Of a stretch of 64,000 nt of DNA, positions 9,832-18,884 are shown piece by piece. The notes under the pieces were generated by a model. The model did no database searches and was not told where the DNA came from. It saw only the letters and a program-made list of their open reading frames with translations. Each line of letters begins with the position of its first letter. The stretch's first letter is position 1. Location: positions 284,853 through 348,852 of the forward strand of contig NZ_AQXR01000009.1 in the NCBI RefSeq assembly GCF_000376885.1. Direction: 5' to 3'. This DNA comes from Alloscardovia criceti DSM 17774. Lineage in GTDB: Bacteria > Actinomycetota > Actinomycetes > Actinomycetales > Bifidobacteriaceae. The position numbers and the translations under genes are program-made.

Positions 9832-10476
9832 TTAGTCCACCAGACCGTACAAACGATCACCCGCATCACCCAAACCAGGGACGATGTATGCCTTTTCGTT
9901 GAGCTTCTCATCCTCAGCGCAGACCACAAGCTTGAAATCGATAGAAGGATCGACTTCTTTCTCCAAGCGCTCCAAGCCTTCTGGTGCGGCGAGAATGCAG
10001 ATAGCAGTAACGTCCTTAGCGCCGAGCTTCTTCAAATACTCGATAGCGGCCACCAATGTGCCACCGGTTGCCAGCATAGGGTCCACGACGAAGACCTGAC
10101 GGCCCGTCAAATCATCCGGCAAGCGGTTTGCGTAGGTGACGATATCCAAGGTATTTTCGTCGCGCTTCATACCGAGGAAGCCCACTTCAGCCGTTGGAAT
10201 CAGACGGGTCATGCCGCCAAGCATGCCCAAACCAGCGCGCAAAATTGGCACAACCATAGGGCGAGGCTTCGTCAGTTTCTTGCCCACCATAGGAGCTACA
10301 GGGGTTTCAATAGGCGCATCTTCCACGGTGAGATCGCGCGTAGCTTCATAAGCTTCCAGCATGACAAGTTCAGAAACAAGTTCACGGAAAGTGTTAGAAG
10401 GAGTGTTCTTATCACGCAAAACAGTGAGCTTATGGGCGACCAAAGGGTGGTCCAAAACAGTCAAATGCATAGTCAT
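9832..10476 (-). CDS. upp: Uracil phosphoribosyltransferase
   Basis: This cytoplasmic salvage enzyme makes UMP from uracil and PRPP. The 214-residue protein has the usual family length. The PRPP-binding loop reads [12 protein letters not shown], and the C-terminal uracil-binding stretch reads [15 protein letters not shown]; both are nearly canonical. The N-terminal segment [16 protein letters not shown] is also typical. The ATG at 10476 is used; a second ATG two codons later cannot be excluded. It is divergent from tadA with only 23 bases between start codons. A TATGCT box lies six bases before this start, so the transcript may be leaderless. Confidence 0.97.
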   Translation of the reverse strand: MTMHLTVLDHPLVAHKLTVLRDKNTPSNTFRELVSELVMLEAYEATRDLTVEDAPIETPVAPMVGKKLTKPRPMVVPILRAGLGMLGGMTRLIPTAEVGFLGMKRDENTLDIVTYANRLPDDLTGRQVFVVDPMLATGGTLVAAIEYLKKLGAKDVTAICILAAPEGLERLEKEVDPSIDFKLVVCAEDEKLNEKAYIVPGLGDAGDRLYGLVD

Positions 10477-10499
10477 ACTTTCAGCATAGTCTTAGGTGT

Positions 10500-10955
10500 A
10501 TGAACTCGCCATTTTCACACGCTATGGGCGTGGCTCTCGAGCAGGCACAGCAAGCCCTAGACAGCCACGAAATTCCTGTGGGAGCCGTGCTACTGGATGA
10601 AGATGGTGCTGTCATAGCCGCCGCCCACAATCTGCGCGAGACGCATGGAGACCCTTTAGCGCATGCTGAAGTGGAAGTCCTGCGTAAGGCTGCGCAGCTT
10701 AGAGGAGACTGGAAGTTTGACAACTGCACCTTAGTCGTCACGCTGGAGCCGTGCCCTATGTGTGCAGGAGCGGCCGTCAGCGCCCATATGGGACGCATTG
10801 TTTTTGGTGCGTGGGACGAAAAAATGGGTGCCTTGGGCTCAGTGTGGGATATAGCGCGCGATCCGCATGGGGGATTTCAGCCCGAGGTGTTTGCAGGAGT
10901 TCGCGCGTATGAGTGTGCACAGCTGCTGACGGAGTTTTTCCGCACGAAACGATAA
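10500..10955 (+). CDS. tadA: tRNA-specific adenosine deaminase
   Basis: TadA deaminates A34 of tRNA-Arg(ACG) to inosine. The 151-residue product has the zinc-binding and catalytic residues of the family: HAE at 55-57 and PCPMC at 84-88. The loop NLRETHGDPLAHAE is the conserved tRNA/substrate region. Free nucleoside or cytosine deaminase activity is less likely given this motif set. The start codon follows a TAGTCT box by seven bases and only a weak AGG, so leaderless translation is plausible. A second in-frame ATG at residue 9 is a possible alternative. Confidence 0.93.
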   Translation: MNSPFSHAMGVALEQAQQALDSHEIPVGAVLLDEDGAVIAAAHNLRETHGDPLAHAEVEVLRKAAQLRGDWKFDNCTLVVTLEPCPMCAGAAVSAHMGRIVFGAWDEKMGALGSVWDIARDPHGGFQPEVFAGVRAYECAQLLTEFFRTKR

Positions 10956-11003
10956 GTAATCTGGCTATTTCTTAAAATTCTCTGGTTTGGCTGGGCGTTT
11001 TGC

Positions 11004-11022
11004 CCAACCGGTTCGATATAAT
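11004..11022 (+). promoter_or_regulatory. LacI-type operator overlapping a -10 box, upstream of alpha-galactosidase
   Basis: CCAACCGGTTCGAT (11004-11017) is the reverse complement of the ATCGAACCGGTTG motif found at 17283. It runs into TATAAT (11017-11022), a perfect -10 box. Bound repressor would cover the promoter. A G/C-rich hairpin at 10989-11009 overlaps it and may end tadA transcription. Confidence 0.75.
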
Positions 11023-11136
11023 TTCTTGTAGACGGAAAATAAATACCGTAAACTAATTAAAACAAGCGGTACGGGGCAATGATGGCCCACGGCTGCTCAC
11101 AACGACTCAAAGGCGCGACACAACAAGTAAGGACCA

Positions 11137-13521
11137 ATGATGGTAAATTCTTCCACCCTTTCTCGCAACGTATACGCAGACAGCGGCGATCCTGTGGATG
11201 GTAAAACGCAATCCATATATACTTTGGAAAACTCGGGCGTGGCGGTGACCCTATCCGTGTTTGATAACGAACTCCCGCGCATAGTGTACTGGGGCAAGTC
11301 CTGGGAGAGCGCTCCTGCACAGTCAGCACATTCAGTACAGCCCGATACTTCCGTAGCACATCTGTACGCGGCTCTGCGTCCACAGCGCATTTCCGGTGGT
11401 TTGGATGATACGAGCTTTCCTTCCGTTTTGCCTACACAGGCAGAAGGATGGACGGGTGCGCCACGTTTTGTGGTGACGCGCGATGGTCAAGAAATTTTCT
11501 GCAAATTTACGGTGACGGATGTGCAGGCAAATGTGGAAGGCAAGGTTATCGATGGCTTATCTGATCTTGCACGCCAGCTTTCTGGTCTCAGTGAGGAAGA
11601 ACTCCAACAGGCGGAGGAAACCAGCTCCACCTATCCATCTGGCCTCGCTCAGGTACCACACGTGGTGGTGACGGCAGAAGACGCTCAGCAGGCTGTGAAA
11701 CTGGTCTGGGAAATGCAAATTCTCAACGGTGGCTTGGTGCGTCAGCGGGCGCAAGTGTCTAACATGGACTCAGCGGCGCCAGATTCTGTACTGTCCGTGC
11801 AGACGTTGGAGCTGTCCTATCCTGTGCCAGCCATTGCTCAGGAAATCCTCACCACAGCCGGGCATCACTTGCGCGAACGTCATCCACAGCGTCAAAACCT
11901 CACCATGGGCCGCTTTGAGCGCGTGGTGGAAATTGGCCGCCCAGACTTTGATGCCACGCTGCTGCTCAATATCGGCTCCCGCGGCTTTGATTTTGAGCAT
12001 GGTGAAGTGTATTCCACGCATGTGGGTTGGTCGGGAAATTCCATTACGGCAGTAGAACAGACCGTGTATACCCTGCCAATCATTGGCGGTGGTGAGCATT
12101 TGTATGCAGGCGAAGTGCAGCTCACTGCGGGCTCACAGGATACCTATACTTCACCATGGGTGTATGGTTCGTACGGCGAGGGGCTCAATGCAGTTGCACA
12201 GCGTTTCCATGCTTACGTTTCCAGCTTGCATCCAAACTTCCGTGCTAAGCCTCGCCCGGTTATTTTGAATACGTGGGAGGCCGTGTACTTTGATCATGAC
12301 TTTGATACGTTGAAGAGACTTGCGGACAAGGCGGCGCAGTGCGGCGTAGAGCGCTTCGTTGTGGATGATGGCTGGTTTGGCAGCCGCCGCGATGATACCT
12401 CGGGCTTGGGTGACTGGTATGTGTCGGAAGAAGCCTGGCCGGAAGGTCTCAAGCCGCTGGCGGATTATGTGCACGGTTTAGGTATGGAATTCGGCTTATG
12501 GTTTGAGCCGGAAATGGCGAATATCGTATCTGATCTGGTAAGCCAGCATCCGGACTGGTTGCTGGCGCCAAACAGTGCTCGCAAGCCTATGCAAGGCCGC
12601 TTCCAGCAGGTCGTGGATCTGTCTAATCCAGAGGCATTGCGCTATATCTTCGACGCCATGGATCGCTTAGTAGATGAAATTGGCATTGACTATATCAAGT
12701 GGGATCACAACAAGCTCGTCACCGAGCCGGGGTCGCCAATTCATGGATTTGCAGCCACGCAGCGCAAGCAGGTCGAAGCTGTGTATGCCATCTTTGATGC
12801 GCTCAAAATTAAGCATGATGGTTTAGAAATCGAATCCTGCTCCTCGGGCGGTGGTCGCGTGGATTTGGGTATCCTCGAGCGTGCTGACCGCATCTGGACC
12901 TCCGACTGCGTAGATCCTGTAGAGCGCGCGGATATCCAGCGCTACACCTCGCTACTCCTGCCAGAAAGCATGATGGGCGAGCACGTCGGAGCCTCTCCAG
13001 CGCACTCCACTCAACGCGCCACGTCACTATCTATGCGTGCGGCCACTGCACTCTTTGGGCATCTTGGCATCGAGTGGGATCTCAATAGCCAGCCACAGGA
13101 GGATCTGGATGCCTTGGCCCAGTGGGTGGATTTGTACAAGCAAAGCAGACCATGGGCTGGCTTTGGTGTGAACGTGCACGGGGATAACAATGATGACAAT
13201 GTCCGCCTCGATGGCGTGATTGCCCTCGATGGCTCGAAAGCCTTGTATCGTTTCGCACAGGTGCGCACCTCGGTGCATTACCCAGCCTTGCCAGTGCGCT
13301 TACCAGGTCTCGATGACCACACTCTGTATCGTGTACGTCCTGTAGATATCCAGCGCGAGCTGACCGTGCATGAAATGAATGGTCAGTCAGAGCTGCTGTG
13401 GTGGAATGCCGAGGGTGTTATACTCAGCGGTGCAGCATTGAAGAACTTTGGCATTCGCCCACCACAACTGCACCCAGCACAGGCCGTTGTATTCCAGGTG
13501 GACGCGGTAGAAACGTTGTAG
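11137..13521 (+). CDS. aga: Alpha-galactosidase, glycoside hydrolase family 36
   Basis: It removes terminal alpha-1,6-galactose from raffinose, stachyose or melibiose in the cytoplasm; no signal peptide is present. The 794-residue length is typical for GH36 group I. The nucleophile is the Asp of YIKWDHNK near residue 523 and the acid/base is the Asp of WTSDCVDP near residue 590. ESCSSGGGRVDLG between them is a further hallmark. A tandem ATG at 11140 has better spacing (six bases) from AAGGA at 11129-11133, so the true protein may be one residue shorter. The LacI regulator follows 18 bases downstream, implying co-transcription. An operator covers the promoter. Confidence 0.95.
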   Translation: MMVNSSTLSRNVYADSGDPVDGKTQSIYTLENSGVAVTLSVFDNELPRIVYWGKSWESAPAQSAHSVQPDTSVAHLYAALRPQRISGGLDDTSFPSVLPTQAEGWTGAPRFVVTRDGQEIFCKFTVTDVQANVEGKVIDGLSDLARQLSGLSEEELQQAEETSSTYPSGLAQVPHVVVTAEDAQQAVKLVWEMQILNGGLVRQRAQVSNMDSAAPDSVLSVQTLELSYPVPAIAQEILTTAGHHLRERHPQRQNLTMGRFERVVEIGRPDFDATLLLNIGSRGFDFEHGEVYSTHVGWSGNSITAVEQTVYTLPIIGGGEHLYAGEVQLTAGSQDTYTSPWVYGSYGEGLNAVAQRFHAYVSSLHPNFRAKPRPVILNTWEAVYFDHDFDTLKRLADKAAQCGVERFVVDDGWFGSRRDDTSGLGDWYVSEEAWPEGLKPLADYVHGLGMEFGLWFEPEMANIVSDLVSQHPDWLLAPNSARKPMQGRFQQVVDLSNPEALRYIFDAMDRLVDEIGIDYIKWDHNKLVTEPGSPIHGFAATQRKQVEAVYAIFDALKIKHDGLEIESCSSGGGRVDLGILERADRIWTSDCVDPVERADIQRYTSLLLPESMMGEHVGASPAHSTQRATSLSMRAATALFGHLGIEWDLNSQPQEDLDALAQWVDLYKQSRPWAGFGVNVHGDNNDDNVRLDGVIALDGSKALYRFAQVRTSVHYPALPVRLPGLDDHTLYRVRPVDIQRELTVHEMNGQSELLWWNAEGVILSGAALKNFGIRPPQLHPAQAVVFQVDAVETL

Positions 13522-13539
13522 AAAAGGTGTGAAGGCACA

Positions 13540-14706
13540 ATGGTTGGAATACGTGACGTTGCGAAAAAAGCAGGCGTCTCCACAAGCACAGTTTCGCTGG
13601 TTATCAATAACAGCGGGTACGTTTCGGACAAAATGCGCGAACTCGTCACCGCTGCGATGCAGGAACTCAATTACATTCCAAACGATTTAGCGAAAAACCT
13701 GTCTAAAGGCCGCACCAATACGGTGGGCGTTATCATCCCTACGCTCCAGCACCCCTTCTTTGCCTCGCTTGTGGCAAGAATTCAGCATTACTTGGACGTG
13801 CAAGGTATGCGAGCTCTGCTGTGTTCTACAGCCGATCAGCAAACGGGGGAAACTCAGTATGTAGATATGCTGCAAAGGCATACACTCGATGCGCTGATTA
13901 TGGGCTCGCATTCCCAGCTGAGCCAGGAGTACTGGGAAACGATTCATCGTCCCATTGTGGGCTTTGACCGTTATCTGTGTGATTCCATCCCAACCGTGGG
14001 TGCAGACCACGTCTCTGGCGGGCGTATCGTGGCGCAAAAGCTCATCGAAACGGGCGTGCAGCATGTGGTCAACATTGGCGGCCCGCGCACGCGTTTCCAT
14101 GACCGCGACCGAGGTGTGGAGCTGCTCAATGCCCGTGCAATGAGTTCACGGCCAGACAGCTCCTTCCCTACGGTGCGCTATCAGTTGGTCATGGAGGATG
14201 AGCTACTGACCGCAGGTATTGAGACGGATTACATTACGGTGGAGGACCTGTCGGATTTGTCGCTCTTCTTGAGCTCTGCGCAGCGAGCTTTCGACGATTT
14301 TGCGGATGTGGATGCCATTGTGGCGCCGGATTTGGCGGCCGCCGCGGTGATCCAAGAGGCGACGAAACGCGGCATCCGCATCCCGGAGGATCTGCAAGTC
14401 ATCGCCTATGACGGTACGTACATTACGCAATTTGCGGGTCAACAAATTTCATCCATCGTGCAAAATGTAGATGAAACCGCGCGCCGCTTGGTGGTGCATA
14501 CCATGCAGGAAATCGAAAGATATGCCCATGCCGAACGGTCAAAAACGCAGATTAGCGCGGATCAGTCCGGTGAGAAGATTTCCAATGATCATCAGGACTA
14601 CTTCTCCGTTTCTGATAATTCTGAGGGCGTGCCGTATCGCTTCGATGCGGTCAAACTCGAATTTGTGGAGCGGCACACAACCAAGCGTATGGATATCAAT
14701 AAATAA
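13540..14706 (+). CDS. LacI-family transcriptional repressor of the alpha-galactoside regulon
   Basis: The N-terminal helix-turn-helix (IRDVAKKAGVSTSTVSLVIN) and hinge (LAKNLSKGRTNTVGVIIP) are typical of LacI/GalR proteins. A periplasmic-binding-protein-like sugar domain follows. At 388 residues it is longer than the usual 330-345. The extra length is mainly a polar stretch near residues 328-365 (YAHAERSKTQISADQSGEK region), probably a surface insertion or linker. It is co-transcribed with aga. I infer that it binds the four ATCGAACC(C/G)GTT(T/G) sites on the aga, sucP and binding-protein promoters, because it is the only LacI protein in the window. The effector sugar is unknown. Confidence 0.88.
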   Translation: MVGIRDVAKKAGVSTSTVSLVINNSGYVSDKMRELVTAAMQELNYIPNDLAKNLSKGRTNTVGVIIPTLQHPFFASLVARIQHYLDVQGMRALLCSTADQQTGETQYVDMLQRHTLDALIMGSHSQLSQEYWETIHRPIVGFDRYLCDSIPTVGADHVSGGRIVAQKLIETGVQHVVNIGGPRTRFHDRDRGVELLNARAMSSRPDSSFPTVRYQLVMEDELLTAGIETDYITVEDLSDLSLFLSSAQRAFDDFADVDAIVAPDLAAAAVIQEATKRGIRIPEDLQVIAYDGTYITQFAGQQISSIVQNVDETARRLVVHTMQEIERYAHAERSKTQISADQSGEKISNDHQDYFSVSDNSEGVPYRFDAVKLEFVERHTTKRMDINK

Positions 14707-14725
14707 ATCCATCAGCAGTGCCTTC

Positions 14726-14759
14726 AAGGGCTTCCGATTCAGCGCAATCGGAAGCCCTT
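14726..14759 (+). terminator. Terminator of the aga-lacI operon
   Basis: A perfect 14-bp stem (AAGGGCTTCCGATT and complement) with a six-base loop follows the repressor stop by 20 bases. Confidence 0.85.
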
Positions 14760-14826
14760 ATATTATTCCCGAGCGCCAAGAATTTCATGAATCGCGCCAA
14801 AAATTACCTGAGTAGCCGATTAAAAT

Positions 14827-14855
14827 TTGCTCTTATCAAACGGGTTCGATATAAT
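14827..14855 (+). promoter_or_regulatory. Promoter and LacI operator of sucrose phosphorylase
   Basis: A -35 box TTGCTC (14827-14832) and -10 box TATAAT (14850-14855) are 17 bases apart. The operator CAAACGGGTTCGAT (14837-14850) occupies the spacer and the first base of the -10 box. Its position also shows that the coding frame cannot start at 14827. Confidence 0.8.
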
Positions 14856-14892
14856 AGGAGAGTCTGAAAAATTGATCAGCCATGGAGGACTG

Positions 14893-16395
14893 ATGAAGAA
14901 CAAAGTTCAATTAATTACCTATGCAGATCGCCTTGGTGATGGGACATTGCAGTCTATGACCGAGACCATCCGCAAGCATTTTGATGGCGTGTATGAGGGC
15001 GTGCATATTCTCCCATTCTTCACACCGTTCGACGGAGCTGATGCAGGCTTCGACCCAGTGGATCACACGCAAGTGGATCCACGTTTGGGCTCTTGGGATG
15101 ACGTGGCAGAGCTTTCCAAGACGCACGACATTATGGTCGATACCATTGTGAACCACATGTCGTGGGAATCCAAGCAGTTCCAGGACGTGATGGCTAAGGG
15201 TGAGGAATCTGAGTATTATCCAATGTTCCTGACCATGTCTTCGATTTTCCCAGATGGCGTCACCGAAGAGGATTTGACCGCCATTTATCGTCCACGTCCA
15301 GGTCTGCCATTTACGCATTACACCTGGGGTGGCAAGACGCGTCTGGTCTGGACAACCTTTACGCCTCAGCAGGTGGATATTGATACCGACTCAGAAATGG
15401 GTTGGAATTATCTGCTCACCATTTTGGATCAGCTGTCTCAGTCGCATGTATCCCAGATCCGTTTGGATGCGGTGGGCTACGGTGCGAAGGAAAAGAATTC
15501 GTCCTGCTTCATGACGCCGAAGACCTTCAAGCTCATCGAGCGCATTAAGGCTGAGGGCGAGAAGCGTGGCTTGGAAACCTTGATTGAGGTGCATTCCTAC
15601 TACAAGAAGCAGATCGAAATTGCTTCCAAGGTGGATCGCGTGTATGACTTCGCCATCCCGGGTCTGCTTTTGCATGCTTTGGAATTCGGCAAGACCGATT
15701 CGTTGGCCAAGTGGATTGAAGTACGTCCGCACAATGCGGTCAACGTACTGGATACGCACGATGGCATTGGCGTTATCGACATCGGCTCTGACCAGATGGA
15801 TCGCTCCTTGCTGGGTCTCGTACCAGATGAGGAAGTCGATGCTCTGGTGGAGTCCATTCATCGCAATTCCAACGGCGAATCCCAGGAAGCAACCGGTGCG
15901 GCCGCATCTAACCTTGATTTGTATCAGGTCAACTGCACGTACTACTCCGCTTTGGGTAGCGATGACCAGAAGTACATCGCTGCGCGTGCCGTGCAGTTCT
16001 TCATGCCAGGCGTGCCACAGGTATATTATGTTGGCGCTTTGGCGGGTAAGAATGATATGGAGCTGCTCAAGAACACCAATGTGGGCCGCGATATTAATCG
16101 TCACTACTACTCCGCAGCCGAAGTCGCTCAGGAAGTGGAGCGCCCAGTGGTGAAGGCTCTCAATGCATTGGGTCGTTTCCGCAATACTCTGTCCGCCTTC
16201 GATGGTGAATTTAGCTACACCGAAGCAGACGGCGTGCTTACCATGACTTGGGCGGATGACGCTACCAGCGCCAAGCTCACCTTCGCCCCTCAGGCCGGTG
16301 CTCACGATGTATCCGTAGCCCGCTTGGAGTGGAAGGATAGTGCTGGCGAGCATGCTACCGATGATCTCATTGCAAACCCACCAGTGGTGGCATAG
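14893..16395 (+). CDS. sucP: Sucrose phosphorylase (GH13 subfamily 18)
   Basis: It cleaves sucrose with phosphate to alpha-glucose-1-phosphate and fructose in the cytoplasm, saving ATP compared with hydrolysis. The 500-residue product closely matches the length of the Bifidobacterium adolescentis enzyme (504). With the start at 14893, the nucleophile Asp (RLDAVGY) falls at 192, the acid/base Glu (LIEVHSY) at 232 and the third Asp (DTHDG) at 290. These are exactly the numbers known for that enzyme, which supports the start. GGAGG at 14884 is the ribosome site. The longer frame would run through the promoter. It processes the sucrose left after alpha-galactosidase acts on raffinose. Confidence 0.96.
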   Translation: MKNKVQLITYADRLGDGTLQSMTETIRKHFDGVYEGVHILPFFTPFDGADAGFDPVDHTQVDPRLGSWDDVAELSKTHDIMVDTIVNHMSWESKQFQDVMAKGEESEYYPMFLTMSSIFPDGVTEEDLTAIYRPRPGLPFTHYTWGGKTRLVWTTFTPQQVDIDTDSEMGWNYLLTILDQLSQSHVSQIRLDAVGYGAKEKNSSCFMTPKTFKLIERIKAEGEKRGLETLIEVHSYYKKQIEIASKVDRVYDFAIPGLLLHALEFGKTDSLAKWIEVRPHNAVNVLDTHDGIGVIDIGSDQMDRSLLGLVPDEEVDALVESIHRNSNGESQEATGAAASNLDLYQVNCTYYSALGSDDQKYIAARAVQFFMPGVPQVYYVGALAGKNDMELLKNTNVGRDINRHYYSAAEVAQEVERPVVKALNALGRFRNTLSAFDGEFSYTEADGVLTMTWADDATSAKLTFAPQAGAHDVSVARLEWKDSAGEHATDDLIANPPVVA

Positions 16396-16437
16396 CAGGA
16401 GAGTAGTGGACATTTAGAATAATTCTTCTCCTTCATA

Positions 16438-16481
16438 TGCGTCCCTTTGCGCGCTTCACAACGAGCTAGCTCAGGGGCGCA
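16438..16481 (+). terminator. Probable terminator of sucP
   Basis: TGCGTCCC (16438-16445) pairs with GGGGCGCA (16474-16481), with one G-T pair, and is followed by CTTTTAT. It separates sucP from the YesL-like gene. Confidence 0.6.
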
Positions 16482-16521
16482 CTTTTATATGTGCTGGATG
16501 TATGAGTGTAAGGTTTTTCCT

Positions 16522-17160
16522 ATGAGTGGCTTTTTCGATCAAAACAACTGGTTTTACAAACTGATGGGCATGCTGTTTGATTTAGTGGTGCTCAATGTCA
16601 TCACCCTCATTGTCAGCATCCCACTGTTTACAGCTGGCGCGGCCTTAACTGCCTTACATTACACGTTGTGGCGCATGGTGAGGGGAGAAGAGGGCTCGCT
16701 GCTGAAAATGTATTTTTCTGCCTTTTCTTCGAATTTCAAAAAAGTCACACCCATCTGGCTGGTGGTACTCGTGCTGGCAGGCATTGGAGCGGCCGATGTG
16801 TACTTCGTCACGCATTTTGAGGAAGTTGCTCCGGGACAACCGAATGCCTTGCGTGCTGTGCTGATTGTGGCATTTAGCATTATGGCGGTTATTGTCGTCG
16901 CCATCACCCAGTGGTACACCATTTTGGTCTCGCGGTATGAAAACACGAATGCTGCACACCTGAAAAATGCGGCCTTGAGTGCTATGGGCTTTTTCCCACA
17001 AACGCTGACCATGCTCATCCTGCTCGTTGGCACCGCCGTTGCCTGCGTGATTTTTTACGGATACGCTGTGCCTTTTGTTCTGTTGCTCGGCATTTCTCTG
17101 CCACAGTATTGCTGTGCGCTGGTGTATAACCCAGTGTTCGAGAAATTAGATAATAACTAG
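16522..17160 (+). CDS. YesL-like membrane protein (DUF624)
   Basis: A 212-residue protein beginning MSGFFDQNNWFYKLMG, the typical start of DUF624/YesL proteins, with about five membrane segments. Members are usually encoded beside carbohydrate ABC importers in Firmicutes and bifidobacteria, as here, but their molecular role is not established. The start at 16522 was chosen over 16447, which lies inside a terminator hairpin; a TAAGG site precedes it. It sits between sucP and the binding-protein gene, with a terminator on each side, so it may have its own promoter. Confidence 0.8.
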   Translation: MSGFFDQNNWFYKLMGMLFDLVVLNVITLIVSIPLFTAGAALTALHYTLWRMVRGEEGSLLKMYFSAFSSNFKKVTPIWLVVLVLAGIGAADVYFVTHFEEVAPGQPNALRAVLIVAFSIMAVIVVAITQWYTILVSRYENTNAAHLKNAALSAMGFFPQTLTMLILLVGTAVACVIFYGYAVPFVLLLGISLPQYCCALVYNPVFEKLDNN

Positions 17161-17179
17161 CAGAAACAGAAAAGACGAG

Positions 17180-17200
17180 AAGCCCGGAATTACCGGGCTT
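17180..17200 (+). terminator. Terminator after the YesL-like gene
   Basis: An 8-bp stem AAGCCCGG/CCGGGCTT with a five-base loop is followed by TTGTG. Confidence 0.75.
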
Positions 17201-17244
17201 TTGTGCTTTCTGTGTGAATTTTATCGGACAATTATCACACACGT

Positions 17245-17296
17245 ATCGAACCCGTTTGACATCCCTGTGATTTTTAGGTATTATCGAACCGGTTGC
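17245..17296 (+). promoter_or_regulatory. Promoter of the sugar ABC importer with two LacI operators
   Basis: The -35 box is a perfect TTGACA (17256-17261) and the -10 box is TATTAT (17279-17284), 17 bases apart. Operator one, ATCGAACCCGTTTG (17245-17258), overlaps the -35 box. Operator two, ATCGAACCGGTTGC (17283-17296), overlaps the end of the -10 box and the start point. The operators are 38 bases apart, start to start, and could be bound cooperatively. Confidence 0.85.
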
Positions 17297-17374
17297 ATAA
17301 AGAAGTGACCGGCAAAGAAGCAGTAACTTGTGCTTGCTTTTCAAGGACGGAAAGTAAAGCAAAGGAGAGATAAA

Positions 17375-18664
17375 ATGTTGAAAGATTGGAAGCGCTGGGC
17401 TACCGCAGCAGTAGCAACCGTTGCAGCAGTTGGATTATTGGGTGCTTGTGGAGCAGGTTCTGGCAGTGGCGACAGTGACCGCACAAAGATTACAATCTTT
17501 AATTCCAAGATGGAAATTCAGTCCCAATTCGAAGAGCTGGCTGAAACATATAGCGAAGCGCATGATGTAGACGTGGAGGTCTACTACTCCAGCGATACCG
17601 TTGCAGCTCATTTGGCTACAAAGTACGCAGCAAACCAGCCTTATACCATTTCTATGGTGGATGCAAAGGATGTATACTCCTTGGCTGAAGAGCATGCTCT
17701 GGATTTGAGCGACCAGTCTTGGGTGAGTGACACTGACCAGGCCATCGCCATCGATGGTAAGACCTATGGCTTCCCAGTCACCATCGAAGCACGCGGACTT
17801 ATCTATAATGCAGATGCCATTAAGAAGGCTACGGGCAAGGACTTCGACCCATCAACTATTAAGACTACTGAAGACCTCGAGCAGCTCATTTCTGATTTGA
17901 AGGCGGGCGGCATGGAAACCCCAGTGGGCATCATGAAGGAAGACTGGTCCCTTGCAGCTCACTACCTCCCACAGGTCTATGAAGAGCAGACCGATCCTGC
18001 AGCATTCATTCAGTCCTTGCATGATGGCGCAGATTTGAACGCCGATGCACGCTGGACCTCCTTGATGAACACCTTCGATGTGCTCAAGGAAAACAACTAC
18101 GCACAGGGCGATAAGGCTATTTCCGCAGAGCGCGAGGTGACCGAGCAGAAGCTGGCACAGGGCGATATCGCTTTGATGTTTGGTGGAAACTGGGATTGGT
18201 CCGTGCTCAACCAGTATGAGCCAACCGAAAACATGGGCATGATGCCAGTGCCACAGGATGACAACGATCTCGAAGTGCAGGACAAGCTCGTAGGTGGCGG
18301 TTCTAAGTACTTCTTCATTGATAGCTCTGAAAATACCTCCGAAGCACAACAGAAGGCTGCTAAGGACTTCCTCACCTGGTTGGCTGAAGACAAGGAAGGC
18401 CAGGAATGGCTGGTAAACACGGCTAACCTCGTTTCTCCATTCAAGAGCAATACGCTGACCGTGGCTGACCCATTGGGTAAGTCCGTGAAGGAATACGCAG
18501 ATGCGGGCAAGCTCATCGACAACTACAACTACCTCCCGGATGATCACTACTCTGTGCTCGGTGCTCAGTTCCAGAAGTACCTCGCAGGTCAGTCTGATCG
18601 CGCAACCTTGGCTACCCAGATTGTGGATTACTGGAAGTCCAACGATATGAGCACCATCAAGTAA
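17375..18664 (+). CDS. Sugar ABC transporter substrate-binding lipoprotein
   Basis: The 429-residue product is an extracellular lipoprotein: signal peptide, then lipobox LLGAC with the modified Cys at residue 25, then a Gly/Ser linker. The rest has the family 1 carbohydrate-binding-protein character (ITIFNSKMEIQSQFEELAE at the start of the mature domain, and GGNWDWS later). It delivers an oligosaccharide to the two permeases downstream. Operators shared with alpha-galactosidase and sucrose phosphorylase point to raffinose-type sugars or related alpha-glycosides. The start at 17375 has AAGGAG at seven bases and gives a proper signal peptide. No ATPase gene is nearby, so a shared MsmK-type ATPase elsewhere is implied. 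Confidence 0.92.
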   Translation: MLKDWKRWATAAVATVAAVGLLGACGAGSGSGDSDRTKITIFNSKMEIQSQFEELAETYSEAHDVDVEVYYSSDTVAAHLATKYAANQPYTISMVDAKDVYSLAEEHALDLSDQSWVSDTDQAIAIDGKTYGFPVTIEARGLIYNADAIKKATGKDFDPSTIKTTEDLEQLISDLKAGGMETPVGIMKEDWSLAAHYLPQVYEEQTDPAAFIQSLHDGADLNADARWTSLMNTFDVLKENNYAQGDKAISAEREVTEQKLAQGDIALMFGGNWDWSVLNQYEPTENMGMMPVPQDDNDLEVQDKLVGGGSKYFFIDSSENTSEAQQKAAKDFLTWLAEDKEGQEWLVNTANLVSPFKSNTLTVADPLGKSVKEYADAGKLIDNYNYLPDDHYSVLGAQFQKYLAGQSDRATLATQIVDYWKSNDMSTIK

Positions 18665-18724
18665 TTTCCGCTCGGAAATCTTGATGCACTCCATCTCAAT
18701 CAAAAAATTAATATGAAGAGCCCA

Positions 18725-18782
18725 AGAAAAGTGACGCATGGGGAGCTTTCACCAGAGAACCTTCTTATGGTGTCACTTTTCT
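18725..18782 (+). terminator. Hairpin between binding-protein and permease genes
   Basis: AGAAAAGTGAC (18725-18735) and GTCACTTTTCT (18772-18782) form a perfect 11-bp stem, followed by a T/C-rich stretch. It may be a leaky terminator or a 3'-end stabiliser that keeps permease expression below that of the binding protein. Confidence 0.6.
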
Positions 18783-18884
18783 TCTCTTCGCTCTTGTCTT
18801 CACGACGTACATTATGCAGAGCATCACACAGTCGCGGTGCTACGCATATATCCACATCCATTACACACACTAATGGTGAGAGAA

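Noticed and set aside
14827..14892. Extended N-terminus of sucrose phosphorylase
   Set aside because: The segment contains the promoter and operator, and the family numbering of catalytic residues fits the start at 14893 exactly.
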